NCBI RefSeq assembly: GCF_000166195.2
Contig: NZ_CM001403.1
Span: forward strand, 2,560,432-2,624,431
From: Mucilaginibacter paludis DSM 18603
GTDB taxonomy: Bacteria; Bacteroidota; Bacteroidia; Sphingobacteriales; Sphingobacteriaceae
DNA: 64,000 nt
Direction: 5' to 3'
A program made the position numbers and the translations under genes. Below, one piece after another: positions 1 to 9,502 of the stretch. The notes beneath the pieces are model-generated. The model was not told the DNA's origin and did no database searches. It was given only the letters and a program-made list of their open reading frames with translations. The first letter of the stretch is position 1, and the number at the start of each line of letters is the position of its first letter.

Positions 1-1902
1 AACAATGAATGGAGAGCCTTTAATGTTTCGGCAATAGTGGACGACGCGCCAAAAAATTCAAGCATTGATTTTGATGCCCTGGCCCGTTTTGAGCAATTCC
101 CCTATTACGAGCGTGATAAAAACAGATGGGACAGCAGCACCCATATCGCTTATATCCAATTACCCGACCATGTTTCTCAAAACCAATTTGAGCAAAAGCT
201 TAAACAATTCGCCCATCAGTATTTTGCCGATAATATTAAACGTTTAAAAAATGATGGCGGCCAGCCCGATAACGAAGGCGAATACCTGCGGTTCCGCTTA
301 GTGCCATTAACCGATATTCATTTTAACAAAATTGTAGCGTCAGCAGGTAGTACAAATAAATTTTATCCCGTTTTATTACTGCTCATCAGTGTCTTCATTC
401 TGTTTATAGCTACGGTAAACTTTATTAATCTTTCGCTTGGCCGGGCATTTATCCGTGCCAAAGAAATTGGCGTACGTAAAGTAATGGGGGCCCGGCTTGC
501 ACAAATACTTACCCAGTTTTGCAGCGAATCGTTCATTATCTGTACTTTCTCGCTCATTCTGGGCGGCTTATTAGTGGCCTGGCTGCTGCCCTATTATCAA
601 CAGATCTTCAATCAGCAATTATCATTGGCTATTTTAAAATCGGGCAGTGTCATTTGCTATTTCACGGCAGGTTTTGTCAGCATTTCTTTATTAGCGGGTG
701 GCTATCCGGCATGGCTCATGTCGTCGTACAAAATCACACAAACCGTAAAAGGGAAAATCAATACAGGACGATCAAACAGTATGCGCAACGGTTTAATGAT
801 GGTGCAATTTGTATTGTCCTGCTTACTCATCATCTGCACTACCATAGCCTGGCAACAGCTTAATTTTTTACGCCAAAAGCCATTAGGCTATAACAAAAAC
901 CAGGTGATCAGCATTCCTATCGGCGATAATATCGACCCGGAGCGTGCTCTATACCTGATGCGGACACAGTTGGCAGGCAAACCGGAAGTGGTAAGTATTA
1001 CCGGCACCGATATGAATATGGGCCGCGGCCGCGATAACAGCTCTTCAAACTCGATGATGAGTTTTGATTATAAAGGCAAAACCGTAAAAAGCAACTGGCG
1101 CCGTATTGATTATGATTATATCAAAACCCTGGGGTTAACCTTGATCAGCGGTCGTGATTTCTCCAAACAATTTGGTAACGATACAGCCGCCGTTGTAATT
1201 AACCAAACCATGGCAAGCCAGTTGGGCGTAAAAAATCCGGTAGGTACATACCTGCCGGTTGATGGCGAAAAATTGCAGGTAATTGGCGTGGTGAACGATT
1301 TTAACTTTCAATCGCTGCAAAAAAAGATCGAGCCGCTTACCTTCGTTATCCAGCCAAAATGGGGGTTGAGCTATATTTTTGTGAGGGTTAAACCCGATAA
1401 CTTGCCCGCTTCAATGGCAGCGGTTACCAGTACCTGGAAAAAGATAAATCCCAAGGCCGAAAGCGCCGCTTCGTTTTTAGATGAAAACGTTGACAGGCAA
1501 TATAAAAAGGAAGACAGGCTCTCCAAAATATTTGTTAGCGGGGCAATGTTAACCATCATCATATCATGCATGGGCCTGTTTGCCATTGCGGTGCTGGTCA
1601 TCAGTCAGCGTACCAAAGAATTAGGGATCCGTAAAGTTTTGGGCGCGGGGGTATTTACTATCGTGAGCCTGATAGTTAAAGATTTTGTGCGGCTGATTGT
1701 GATTTCGGCAATCATCGCGTCGCCAATAGCCTGGTATGCCATGAGCCAATGGCTGCAGGATTTTGCCTACCGCATTACTATCAGTTGGTGGGTGTTTGCC
1801 TTTGCCGGCGGCATCGCCATTTTGATAGCAGTAATTACGGTAAGCTTCCAATCGGTAAAGGCAGCTTTAGCCAACCCGGTGAAGAGCTTGAGAAGCGAAT
1901 GA
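1..1902 (+). CDS. MacB/FtsX-type ABC transporter permease, 5' end outside window
   Basis: The frame is open back to base 1 (N-N-E-W-R-A-F-N...), so the GTG at 37 is internal and the gene starts upstream of the window. The visible part has a periplasmic MacB_PCD-like stretch and then a four-helix FtsX block (about residues 120-290) with the coupling motif KEIGVRKVMGA. A second periplasmic domain follows, then a C-terminal FtsX block with KELGIRKVLGA, ending NPVKSLRSE. Members of this Bacteroidota family are about 800 residues with two FtsX domains, so roughly 150 residues are missing here. It is the first of three tandem paralogues that precede an ABC ATPase and a TolC-like gene. Export of a small molecule, peptide or lipoprotein by a MacB-like mechanotransmission cycle is inferred; the substrate is unknown. 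Confidence 0.9.
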   Translation, partial: NNEWRAFNVSAIVDDAPKNSSIDFDALARFEQFPYYERDKNRWDSSTHIAYIQLPDHVSQNQFEQKLKQFAHQYFADNIKRLKNDGGQPDNEGEYLRFRLVPLTDIHFNKIVASAGSTNKFYPVLLLLISVFILFIATVNFINLSLGRAFIRAKEIGVRKVMGARLAQILTQFCSESFIICTFSLILGGLLVAWLLPYYQQIFNQQLSLAILKSGSVICYFTAGFVSISLLAGGYPAWLMSSYKITQTVKGKINTGRSNSMRNGLMMVQFVLSCLLIICTTIAWQQLNFLRQKPLGYNKNQVISIPIGDNIDPERALYLMRTQLAGKPEVVSITGTDMNMGRGRDNSSSNSMMSFDYKGKTVKSNWRRIDYDYIKTLGLTLISGRDFSKQFGNDTAAVVINQTMASQLGVKNPVGTYLPVDGEKLQVIGVVNDFNFQSLQKKIEPLTFVIQPKWGLSYIFVRVKPDNLPASMAAVTSTWKKINPKAESAASFLDENVDRQYKKEDRLSKIFVSGAMLTIIISCMGLFAIAVLVISQRTKELGIRKVLGAGVFTIVSLIVKDFVRLIVISAIIASPIAWYAMSQWLQDFAYRITISWWVFAFAGGIAILIAVITVSFQSVKAALANPVKSLRSE

Positions 1903-1990
1903 GAAAAGAGGCAGGAAGTTAGAAGCAGGAAGTAGGAGGCAAGAAGTTAGAGGCAGGAGTAAGAGGCAAGAAATTAGAAGCAGGAAGTAA
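1903..1990 (+). repeat. Degenerate 7-bp tandem repeat (GARGYWR), copy 1
   Basis: Immediately after the stop codon the sequence runs in heptamers: gaggcag, gaagtta, gaagcag, gaagtag, gaggcaa and so on, about twelve units, almost all purine on the + strand. The same array type follows the stop codons of the next two permease genes. No open frame or RNA gene was recognised in it. Confidence 0.75.
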
Positions 1991-2049
1991 GATACACTGG
2001 GGGTAGGCCTATAACAAGTAATGAAGCGTAGCATATTAAAGTAAAAATT

Positions 2050-4437
2050 ATGATTAGAAATTATATTAAAATAGCCTGGCGCAACCTGGTAAACAACAAG
2101 GTTTACAGCGCGCTTAATATAGTGGGCCTGGCTGCGGGGATGGCGGTAGCCCTGCTTATAGCCCTGTGGGTTGCTAACGAATATTCTTATGATCGGTTTT
2201 TACCTGATAGCGACCGGCTTTACCAGGCCAAAATCAACTTTACCAGCATACACAACGGCACCCATACCCAGAATGCAATGTCGTTGCCTATAGCCCAGGT
2301 TTTAAAAACGCAATATCCCGAAATTAAATACGTGGCCGAATCGGACTGGTTCCAAAACCACGACCTGTTAGTTGGCGATAAAAAACTCTATATCAATGGC
2401 GGAGGGGTAGGTTCCGATTTTTTAAAGATGTTTCAATATCAGTTGTTGAAAGGGAGCGCGGCCTCGGTACTTCTCGATCCTTATTCAATCGTCCTGACAG
2501 AATCGACAGCGAAGGCACTGTTTGGTAATGTTGATCCAATCAATAAAATGATCAAGATTGATAATAAGGATAACTTAAAGGTTACCGGCATTCTAAAGGA
2601 TCTTCCGCACAACTCGTCATTACAATTTGGTTACCTGTTTCCTTTTGAATATCGCGTACAATCGCAAGACTGGATGAAAACTGCCCGCACCACCTGGACC
2701 AATAATTCGTTCCAGATATTTGTTATGCTACAGTCTGGTGCCAGTTATGCTTCGCTTGCTCCTAAAATTAAAGATATTGTAGTTAAAAACAGCGCCAAAA
2801 TGCGGTCGGTCAAACCAGAAATTATTTTACACCCGCTAAACGAGTGGCATCTGTATTCTGATTTTAAGAACGGCAAAGTATCCGGCGGTTTTATTGATTA
2901 TGTGCGGATGTTCAGTATCATCGGCATCCTGGTTTTACTGATAGCCTGCATTAATTTCATGAACCTGTCAACCGCCCGGTCGGAAAAACGGGCCCGCGAG
3001 GTTGGTGTCCGCAAAGCCATAGGCTCGCAAAGAAGCGACCTGATATTCCAGTTTTTAACCGAATCTATCCTGATCACTTTTATAGCCTTTATACTCTCGG
3101 TCATATTGGTACAACTGGCGCTGCCGTCGTTTAATACCTTAACCGGAAGCGTGGTAAGCATCCCTTATGGTAATCCCATTTTCTGGATCATCATGATCAG
3201 TTATGTGTTGTTTACCGGCTTAGTAGCGGGCAGCAGGCCGGCATTTTATCTCTCGTCGTTTAACCCGGTTACGGTTTTAAAGGGAGCCTTTAAAGTAGGC
3301 AAAGCCGCAGCGCTGCCCCGCAAAATATTGGTTGTAGTGCAGTTTAGTTGCTCGGTAGCCTTAATTATCAGTACGGTTATTGTGTATCAGCAAATTCAGC
3401 ACGCCAAAAACCGACCAACTGGTTACAGTGCCGACAGACTGGTGATGAGCGATTTAAGCGACGACCTTAACAATCGTTTCGACGCTTTAAAGAATGAGCT
3501 GATGCAAACCGGCTTAATAGAAAACGTAGTAAAGGCATCGAGCCCAATAACCGATATTTACTCACATACCACGGTTGAAGACTGGCCCGGCAAAACCGCG
3601 GGCGACGAAAATGTGAATATAGGCACCATCTTTACGGCAGATCAATATTTTAAAACGATGGGCATGCAGTTGGTAGAAGGCCACGATTTTTCGCCCAAAT
3701 ATGAGTTAGATACTACCCATGTAATTTTAAACGAAGCCGCCATTAGCCGTATGGGCTTAAAAGATCCGGTAGGTAAAGAAATAAGCTGGAATGAGCACCC
3801 CGGCATTAAAGTAAAAATAATTGGCGTTGTAAAAGATGCCCTGATGGATTCGCCTTTCACCCCGGTAGAACCGGCCATTTTCGCGCACGGCCAATGGGGC
3901 ACAAAGGCTATGTACCGGCTCGCGGCAAACGTTAATACGCACGATGCTATCGCCAAAATTGAGCAGATATTTAACAAGTATAATCCCGCTTACCCGTTCA
4001 GCTATCGTTTTGTTGATGATGAGTATAACCAGAAATTTGACCTGGAAGTACTGGTAGGCAAACTCGCAGGTATTTTTGCGGGCCTGGCTATCTTTATCTC
4101 TTGCCTGGGCCTGTTCGGTTTAGCAGCTTACGTTGCCGAACAACGCACCAAAGAGATCGGTATCCGCAAAGTGCTGGGTGCCTCCATTGCACAGGTATGG
4201 ATATTGTTATCAACAGATTTTGTTTTGCTGGTACTCATCAGCTGTTTAATTGCATCGCCCATAGCCTATTACTTTTTACACAACTGGCTGCAAAAGTACA
4301 ACTATCGTATCAACATCGGCCCCGGCGTGTTCCTGCTATCCGCAGGAGCGGCTATCATTATCACTTTATTAACCATCAGCTTTCAGGCTATTAAAGCGGC
4401 AATTGCCAACCCGGTGAAGAGCTTGCGAAGCGAGTAA
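2050..4437 (+). CDS. MacB/FtsX-type ABC transporter permease (795 aa)
   Basis: Full-length paralogue of the preceding gene. It opens with MIRNYIKIAWRNLVNNK, the cytoplasmic lead-in typical of this family, then an N-terminal transmembrane helix (about 20-42) and a MacB_PCD periplasmic domain (about 45-270). A three/four-helix FtsX block follows (about 285-460, motif REVGVRKAIGS), then a second periplasmic domain and a C-terminal FtsX block (about 670-795, motif KEIGIRKVLGA), ending NPVKSLRSE. Its role is an inner-membrane permease of a MacB-like export complex; it would need a separate ATPase, and one lies at 7338. The ATG at 2050 is the only start that gives the complete lead-in. The last 30 or so bases are nearly identical in all three tandem paralogues. 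Confidence 0.92.
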   Translation: MIRNYIKIAWRNLVNNKVYSALNIVGLAAGMAVALLIALWVANEYSYDRFLPDSDRLYQAKINFTSIHNGTHTQNAMSLPIAQVLKTQYPEIKYVAESDWFQNHDLLVGDKKLYINGGGVGSDFLKMFQYQLLKGSAASVLLDPYSIVLTESTAKALFGNVDPINKMIKIDNKDNLKVTGILKDLPHNSSLQFGYLFPFEYRVQSQDWMKTARTTWTNNSFQIFVMLQSGASYASLAPKIKDIVVKNSAKMRSVKPEIILHPLNEWHLYSDFKNGKVSGGFIDYVRMFSIIGILVLLIACINFMNLSTARSEKRAREVGVRKAIGSQRSDLIFQFLTESILITFIAFILSVILVQLALPSFNTLTGSVVSIPYGNPIFWIIMISYVLFTGLVAGSRPAFYLSSFNPVTVLKGAFKVGKAAALPRKILVVVQFSCSVALIISTVIVYQQIQHAKNRPTGYSADRLVMSDLSDDLNNRFDALKNELMQTGLIENVVKASSPITDIYSHTTVEDWPGKTAGDENVNIGTIFTADQYFKTMGMQLVEGHDFSPKYELDTTHVILNEAAISRMGLKDPVGKEISWNEHPGIKVKIIGVVKDALMDSPFTPVEPAIFAHGQWGTKAMYRLAANVNTHDAIAKIEQIFNKYNPAYPFSYRFVDDEYNQKFDLEVLVGKLAGIFAGLAIFISCLGLFGLAAYVAEQRTKEIGIRKVLGASIAQVWILLSTDFVLLVLISCLIASPIAYYFLHNWLQKYNYRINIGPGVFLLSAGAAIIITLLTISFQAIKAAIANPVKSLRSE

Positions 4438-4525
4438 GGGGCGAGGAGAGGCAAGAAGTAAGAAGCAAGAGGCAGGAGGCGAGAGGTAAGAGGTAAGATG
4501 CAGGAAGCGAGAGGCGAGAAATAGC
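4438..4525 (+). repeat. Degenerate 7-bp tandem repeat (GARGYWR), copy 2
   Basis: This purine-rich heptamer array (gaggcaa, gaagtaa, gaagcaa, gaggcag, gaggcga, gaggtaa...) begins directly at the stop codon of the second permease. Unit order and sequence differ from copy 1, so it is a related but independently drifting array. Confidence 0.72.
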
Positions 4526-4553
4526 AAAGACGAACTAATTAAAAAAGATAAAG

Positions 4554-4585
4554 TCTCCCCTACCGGGGGAGATTTAGAGGGGGCT
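4554..4585. repeat. Palindromic intergenic repeat, single arm (family A)
   Basis: A 32-bp unit with the palindrome CTCCCCTACCGGGGGAG followed by ATTTAGAGGGGGCT. The same unit, or its inverted partner, occurs at 54.6, 55.9 and 34.2 kb. Here it ends three bases before the start codon of the third permease, so it occupies the place of the ribosome-binding site. Confidence 0.7.
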
Positions 4586-4588
4586 AAA

Positions 4589-7051
4589 ATGATCAGGAAT
4601 TACATCAAAATTGCGTGGCGAAACATCATGAAAAACAAGGCTTTTTCATGCATCAATATATTTGGTTTATCGGCCGGCCTTACCTGCTGTATGCTGATCG
4701 CTTTATATCTACATTACGAAACCAGTTACGACAGCTACCACAAAAACATCGATAACCTTTACCAGGTTGGAACTACGATGATAAAAAAAGGCAAAAAAGA
4801 CGATAATACGGCTCATACATCGCCGCCCATCTCAGCGGCCTTAAAACAGGAGTTTCCGGAAATTGCAGAAACAGCCAGGTTGGTTAACTTATTTACGGAT
4901 GAAGTTAACCTGGTGCAATATACAACACCCGCAAACCAAAAGAAGTCGTTTTTAGAAGAACATGGATTTATAGCCGATCCAGCATTTTTTAAACTATTTA
5001 CCTATAACTTTATTGAAGGACAACCTGATAACGCGCTGGCCAACCCCAATACCATCGTCATCTCCGAAAACATGGCCAAAAAAATATTTGGGAATGAGCC
5101 TGCCATTCACAAGGTCATCCATGTGAGCAGTAACATGAATGGCGCGCACGACTATATTGTAACCGGAGTTTTCCGACCGGTTAATGCTCCCTCGCATATT
5201 GATGCCAACTTCTTCCTGTCGTTACCCGGAGGCGGACTTGATCAGTACCTGCAACAGCAAGGGAACGATTTTGCGCGCAACAATATGTTTTATACTTACG
5301 TATTGCTAAAACCGGGAGCAAGTGCCGCCAAACTTGAAAGCAAATTTCCCGCTTTTATTAAAAAATTTGCCGCCAACGATTTAAAACGGATGGGACGCGA
5401 TAAAAGGCAATTTCTTACACCGGTAAAAGACCTTCACCTGAGTAGCGTACTTACTTCGAATGTGAGCTCTCCGGCCAGCAGAACCTATTTGTTTGTGTTG
5501 GCATCCATCGCTTTATTTACTTTATTGATTGCCTGTATCAATTTCATGAATTTATCAACAGCAAGATCATCAAAGCGGTCATCGGAAGTTGGCGTACGGA
5601 AGGTTTTAGGTGCGGAGAAAAGCGATCTGGTGAAGCAATTCCTGGGCGAATCGATGTTGATGACTTTGATTGCTTTTTTAATTGCATTACTGGTTACCGT
5701 TTTACTTTTACCTGTTTTTAACCAGGTATCTGGCAAAAACATCGTATTATCCTTTGGTGCCGATAAATACATGATCGGGCTCTTCCTGGGCATGGCTTTG
5801 TTCACCGGCTTTATAGCCGGCAGCTACCCGGCATTCTACCTGTCGTCATTTAATCCTGTGAAGGTTTTAAAGGGCAAACTTACCAACTCGCTGGCGGTAG
5901 CCTCTGTTCGTAAAGGCCTGGTGGTTTTTCAATTTAGTATTTCCGTTGTGCTCATTGTAGCCACAGTTGTTATAGCCCGGCAAATGAATTTTATGCGTAA
6001 TGCCCCGCTGGGCTTTGCTAAGGATGAGCAAATCATAGTACCGTTGCGTAGCGCCGCTGCAAAGGCCATGTACAGTTCAATGAAAAGCGAACTTAAAAGC
6101 AATACAAACATCGTTTCCGTAGCCGCTTCGGCCTATTATCCGGGGATTATCAACCCAAGTGATGCCGCATTTTACCAGGGCGACGGACAAACCATGGCCG
6201 ATGCCAAACATACCCGTTTAAACTACATCGACGAGGACTTTTTACATACACTTGATTTTAAACAGGTGGCAGGCAGGTTTTACTCGCCGCAATTTAAATC
6301 GGATACCGGGAATGTGATCATCGTGAACGAAAGCGCCGTGAAACAATACGGATTTGCATCGCCCCAAAAAGCAATCGGCAAAAGTATTTATTATAATGTG
6401 CAGGGTAAACAGTACCCTATCCAAATTATCGGGGTAGTCAAAGATTTTCATTATGAGGATCTCCACTTGCCGGTTACCCCCTACGGTTTCCAACTGGTTA
6501 CTGGCAAACACGATTTTAACTATTTGGTGGTACATGCCAAAGCAGGCAGCACCACACCTGCTCTTAAAGCAGTTGAAAATTTGTGGCATAAATATGATCC
6601 GAACGAACCGTTTGAATACACTTTTCTTGACGACGACTTTCAAAAAAACTACATAGCCGACAATCGCCTGCAGGCTATGGTAAGCTACTTTACCATCATC
6701 GCCATTTTAATATCATGCCTGGGTTTGCTCGGCCTTGCCGCTTTTAGTGCCGAACAACGAACCAGGGAAATTGGACTTCGTAAAGTATTAGGAGCAAAAG
6801 TAAGCAGCATCGTTTCGTTATTATCGGCCGACTTTTTAAAATTGATCATTGTGTCTATCGTCATAGCAACGCCAATAGCTTGGTGGGCGATGAATAAATG
6901 GCTCCAGGAATTTGCCTACCGAAAACCTATCGACTGGACAATTTTTGCCTATACTACCCTTATAACAATAGCGATAGGCATGGCTACCATTGGCTCACAG
7001 GCCATTAAAGCGGCAATTGCCAACCCGGTGAAGAGCTTGAGAAGCGAATGA
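4589..7051 (+). CDS. MacB/FtsX-type ABC transporter permease (820 aa)
   Basis: Third tandem paralogue. It begins MIRNYIKIAWRNIMKNK with an N-terminal transmembrane segment (about 21-42). A MacB_PCD domain, an FtsX block with SEVGVRKVLGA near residue 335, a second periplasmic domain and a C-terminal FtsX block with REIGLRKVLGA follow, ending NPVKSLRSE. Two full FtsX domains on one chain are usual for this Bacteroidota family, unlike the single four-helix MacB of enterobacteria. It is followed by a G-poor leader and the ATPase gene. Substrate not predictable from sequence. Confidence 0.92.
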   Translation: MIRNYIKIAWRNIMKNKAFSCINIFGLSAGLTCCMLIALYLHYETSYDSYHKNIDNLYQVGTTMIKKGKKDDNTAHTSPPISAALKQEFPEIAETARLVNLFTDEVNLVQYTTPANQKKSFLEEHGFIADPAFFKLFTYNFIEGQPDNALANPNTIVISENMAKKIFGNEPAIHKVIHVSSNMNGAHDYIVTGVFRPVNAPSHIDANFFLSLPGGGLDQYLQQQGNDFARNNMFYTYVLLKPGASAAKLESKFPAFIKKFAANDLKRMGRDKRQFLTPVKDLHLSSVLTSNVSSPASRTYLFVLASIALFTLLIACINFMNLSTARSSKRSSEVGVRKVLGAEKSDLVKQFLGESMLMTLIAFLIALLVTVLLLPVFNQVSGKNIVLSFGADKYMIGLFLGMALFTGFIAGSYPAFYLSSFNPVKVLKGKLTNSLAVASVRKGLVVFQFSISVVLIVATVVIARQMNFMRNAPLGFAKDEQIIVPLRSAAAKAMYSSMKSELKSNTNIVSVAASAYYPGIINPSDAAFYQGDGQTMADAKHTRLNYIDEDFLHTLDFKQVAGRFYSPQFKSDTGNVIIVNESAVKQYGFASPQKAIGKSIYYNVQGKQYPIQIIGVVKDFHYEDLHLPVTPYGFQLVTGKHDFNYLVVHAKAGSTTPALKAVENLWHKYDPNEPFEYTFLDDDFQKNYIADNRLQAMVSYFTIIAILISCLGLLGLAAFSAEQRTREIGLRKVLGAKVSSIVSLLSADFLKLIIVSIVIATPIAWWAMNKWLQEFAYRKPIDWTIFAYTTLITIAIGMATIGSQAIKAAIANPVKSLRSE

Positions 7052-7105
7052 GCGAGAGGCAAGAAGTTAGAAGCAGGAAGCAAGAGGCAAAATGCAGGAT
7101 ACGTG
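7052..7105 (+). repeat. Degenerate 7-bp tandem repeat (GARGYWR), copy 3
   Basis: Heptamers gaggcaa, gaagtta, gaagcag, gaagcaa, gaggcaa begin a few bases after the third permease stop. This is the shortest of the three arrays, about six recognisable units. Confidence 0.7.
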
Positions 7106-7228
7106 ATGTTGAAGAAATTTCGTAAAAGAAAGACAAAAGGGCTAAAGTTGAGAACTATTGAAATCATATAGATAAAAACTATTGAAATAAAAAAAATAAT
7201 CAATTATAATTATACAAATACCTAAGTG

Positions 7229-7337
7229 CCAACATCAAATAATTCAACACAAAAAACAGCAAATCATAAACTATCAAAAAACCAATAACATAATAACTAA
7301 TAACTCAATAACCAACACAAACCAAGAACCAACAAAA
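7229..7337 (+). other. Nearly G-free A/C-rich leader upstream of the ATPase gene
   Basis: Only two G residues occur in about 109 bases before the ATG at 7338; the rest is A/C/T with runs such as aataacataataactaataa. The predicted mRNA leader would be almost unstructured. No Shine-Dalgarno sequence is present, consistent with the weak use of such sites in Bacteroidota. Confidence 0.5.
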
Positions 7338-8015
7338 ATGCTATCACTTAAAAACATATCAAAATATTACAACGTGGGCGGTGCCAAAACTTATGTGCTC
7401 AATAAGATAGACCTCGAGATTGATGGCGGAGAATTTGTTTCTATCATGGGGCCGTCAGGTTCCGGAAAATCGACATTGCTTAACGTGATCGGCTTGCTCG
7501 ACGCACCATCCGAAGGCTATCATTATTTTATGGGCGAGGCTGTGCATCAGCTTAAAGAAAAACAGCGGGCAGCCCTGTATAAAGCAAACATCGGCTTTGT
7601 TTTTCAGGCTTACCATTTAATTGATGAGTTAACCGTTTACGAGAACATTGAAACCCCTTTAATTTACCAGGACGTTAAAAGCGGCGAACGTAAGGCCCTG
7701 GTTGCCGATATACTGGACCGTTTTAACATTGTGGGTAAAAAAGACTTGTTCCCGGCACAGCTTTCGGGCGGGCAGCAGCAGTTAGTTGGTATTGCCCGTG
7801 CCCTGATTGCCAAACCTAAATTATTACTGGCCGATGAGCCAACGGGCAACCTGAACTCCAAACAAGGCGAGGAAATTATGGAACTTTTCCGCAAGCTGAA
7901 CAAAGAAGACGGCGTAACCATTATCCAGGTTACCCACTCCGAAAAGAATGCTGAATTCGGCTCACGTGTTATCAACCTGCTCGATGGTAAAATTGATTCG
8001 TCGCGCCAGGTTTAA
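7338..8015 (+). CDS. ABC transporter ATP-binding protein (MacB/LolD type)
   Basis: A 225-residue nucleotide-binding domain. Walker A is GPSGSGKST (about 39-47), followed by a Q-loop (VFQAYHL), an LSGGQQQ signature, Walker B LLLADEPTGNL and the switch histidine in TQVTH-like IIQVTHSEKNA. The signature continues LVGIARAL where most relatives have RVAIARAL, so a normally conserved Arg is Leu. Length and motifs match the LolD/MacB ATPase clade that pairs with FtsX-fold permeases. It is the natural partner of the three upstream permeases and lies 12 bp before the TolC-like gene, which suggests one transcription unit. Confidence 0.92.
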   Translation: MLSLKNISKYYNVGGAKTYVLNKIDLEIDGGEFVSIMGPSGSGKSTLLNVIGLLDAPSEGYHYFMGEAVHQLKEKQRAALYKANIGFVFQAYHLIDELTVYENIETPLIYQDVKSGERKALVADILDRFNIVGKKDLFPAQLSGGQQQLVGIARALIAKPKLLLADEPTGNLNSKQGEEIMELFRKLNKEDGVTIIQVTHSEKNAEFGSRVINLLDGKIDSSRQV

Positions 8016-8027
8016 TTGTACATCATT

Positions 8028-9461
8028 ATGAATTATTTTAAATATATACTACCTGTATTGCTGTTTACCACCGGTATCAAAACAACATTTGGCCAGGCTG
8101 CGGATAGTGTTTTAACCTTACCGCAGTGTTTGGATATCGCCATTAAAAATAACCTGCTGGTAAAACAAAGCGAGATACAAATGGAAACCAGCCGCATTAA
8201 TTATCAGCAAGCGCGCGAAAATTTATTACCGACCCTTAACGGGGATATTACCCACAGCCTGAGCGATGGCCGAAGCCTGAACTCATTTACCAACGGTTAT
8301 TTAAACCAGCAGATTACCTCGGGTAATTACAGCCTCAACAGCAGTGTGGTTTTATCAAACGGATTAACGTTACAAAACAGCATCCGCCAAACCTCGCTGG
8401 CTTATCAGGCCGGTAAAATGGACTTTCAGCAGGCTAAAGATAACCTGACCCTAAACCTGATTACGGCTTACCTGCAGGTTTTAAACAGTGAGGACCAACT
8501 TACCCAGGCTAATACCCAGGCCGACGTATCCAAACAACAACTACTACGGCTACAAATTTTAGATAAAGACGGTGCGGTTACACCATCGCAACTGTACGAC
8601 CTGAAAGGCCAGTACGCTACCGATCAGCTCAGCGTGATCAATGCCAAAAACACGCTGGACCTGGCCAAAATCAACCTGCTGCAACTGATGAACGTGCCCT
8701 ACCATAAAAACGTGAGGTTGCAACGCCAGGCGAGCGATCAACTCCCCTCGGTATATGTAACAACTGCCGACGAAGTGTATCAAAAAGCACTTTCTGATCT
8801 GGCTTATGTTAAGGCCGCTACCCTGCGCCGCCAAAGTGCCGAAAAAGGCGTTCAGGTTGCTAAGGGCGCTTCGTTACCTACGTTATCCTTATCCGGGAGT
8901 TTAGGTACCAATTACTCCAGCGCTGCAACACGTTCCACTTTTATCGACTCATCTGTTGTGCCTACCAAATCGTTTATCAATACGCCAACCGGCAGGCAAA
9001 GTGTTTACGCCGTGCAGCAAAATTACAATACATCCAACATCGGCTATGCCGATCAATTTAAAAACAACTACGGCACATCCGTTAGCCTGGGCCTGAGCAT
9101 CCCTATTTTAAACTACTTTCAAAACAAAAACAAGATTGCATTAGCTAAACTTGATCTGCGCAATTCCCAATATATTGAGCAAAACACCCGGATACAATTG
9201 AGGCAAAATGTAGATCAGGCTTACGCTAACATGTCCGCAGCGTTTGAGCGTTTTAAGCTGCTCAACGACCAGGTAAATGCCTTTGCCGAATCTTTCAGGA
9301 TAGCCGAAGTGCGTTTTAACGCCGGCGCATTAACCTCGGTTGATTTCCTGGTGGTAAAAGGAAACCTCGACCGTGCCAAAACCAACTTCATCAACGCCCG
9401 GTATGATTACCTCATCCGGTCGAAAATATTAGATTATTACCAAGGCAGGCTATCGCTGTAA
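8028..9461 (+). CDS. TolC family outer-membrane protein
   Basis: Start taken at ATG 8028, which gives the signal peptide MNYFKYILPVLLFTTGIKTTFG followed by QAADSV. A TTG at 8016, directly behind the upstream stop, is the alternative. The mature protein has two outer-membrane-efflux repeats with long amphipathic helices rich in Gln, Ala and Asn (for example ITAYLQVLNSEDQLTQANTQ and later LRQNVDQAYANMSAAFERF) and ends FLVVKGNLDRAKTNFINARY, typical of TolC/OEP proteins. At 477 aa the length is normal. It should form the outer-membrane channel for the ABC system upstream; no periplasmic adaptor gene is visible in this cluster and it may lie left of the window. Confidence 0.9.
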   Translation: MNYFKYILPVLLFTTGIKTTFGQAADSVLTLPQCLDIAIKNNLLVKQSEIQMETSRINYQQARENLLPTLNGDITHSLSDGRSLNSFTNGYLNQQITSGNYSLNSSVVLSNGLTLQNSIRQTSLAYQAGKMDFQQAKDNLTLNLITAYLQVLNSEDQLTQANTQADVSKQQLLRLQILDKDGAVTPSQLYDLKGQYATDQLSVINAKNTLDLAKINLLQLMNVPYHKNVRLQRQASDQLPSVYVTTADEVYQKALSDLAYVKAATLRRQSAEKGVQVAKGASLPTLSLSGSLGTNYSSAATRSTFIDSSVVPTKSFINTPTGRQSVYAVQQNYNTSNIGYADQFKNNYGTSVSLGLSIPILNYFQNKNKIALAKLDLRNSQYIEQNTRIQLRQNVDQAYANMSAAFERFKLLNDQVNAFAESFRIAEVRFNAGALTSVDFLVVKGNLDRAKTNFINARYDYLIRSKILDYYQGRLSL

Positions 9462-9502
9462 TTGTTAGTAACGGAGCCGAAGAGCCGGAAAAAAACCGTG
9501 CT

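Noticed and set aside
37..39. GTG at 37 as start of the first permease
   Set aside because: The frame stays open and homologous back to base 1, so the gene begins outside the window.
1903..1990. CRISPR array
   Set aside because: The period is 7 bases with no spacers; this is a degenerate simple repeat.
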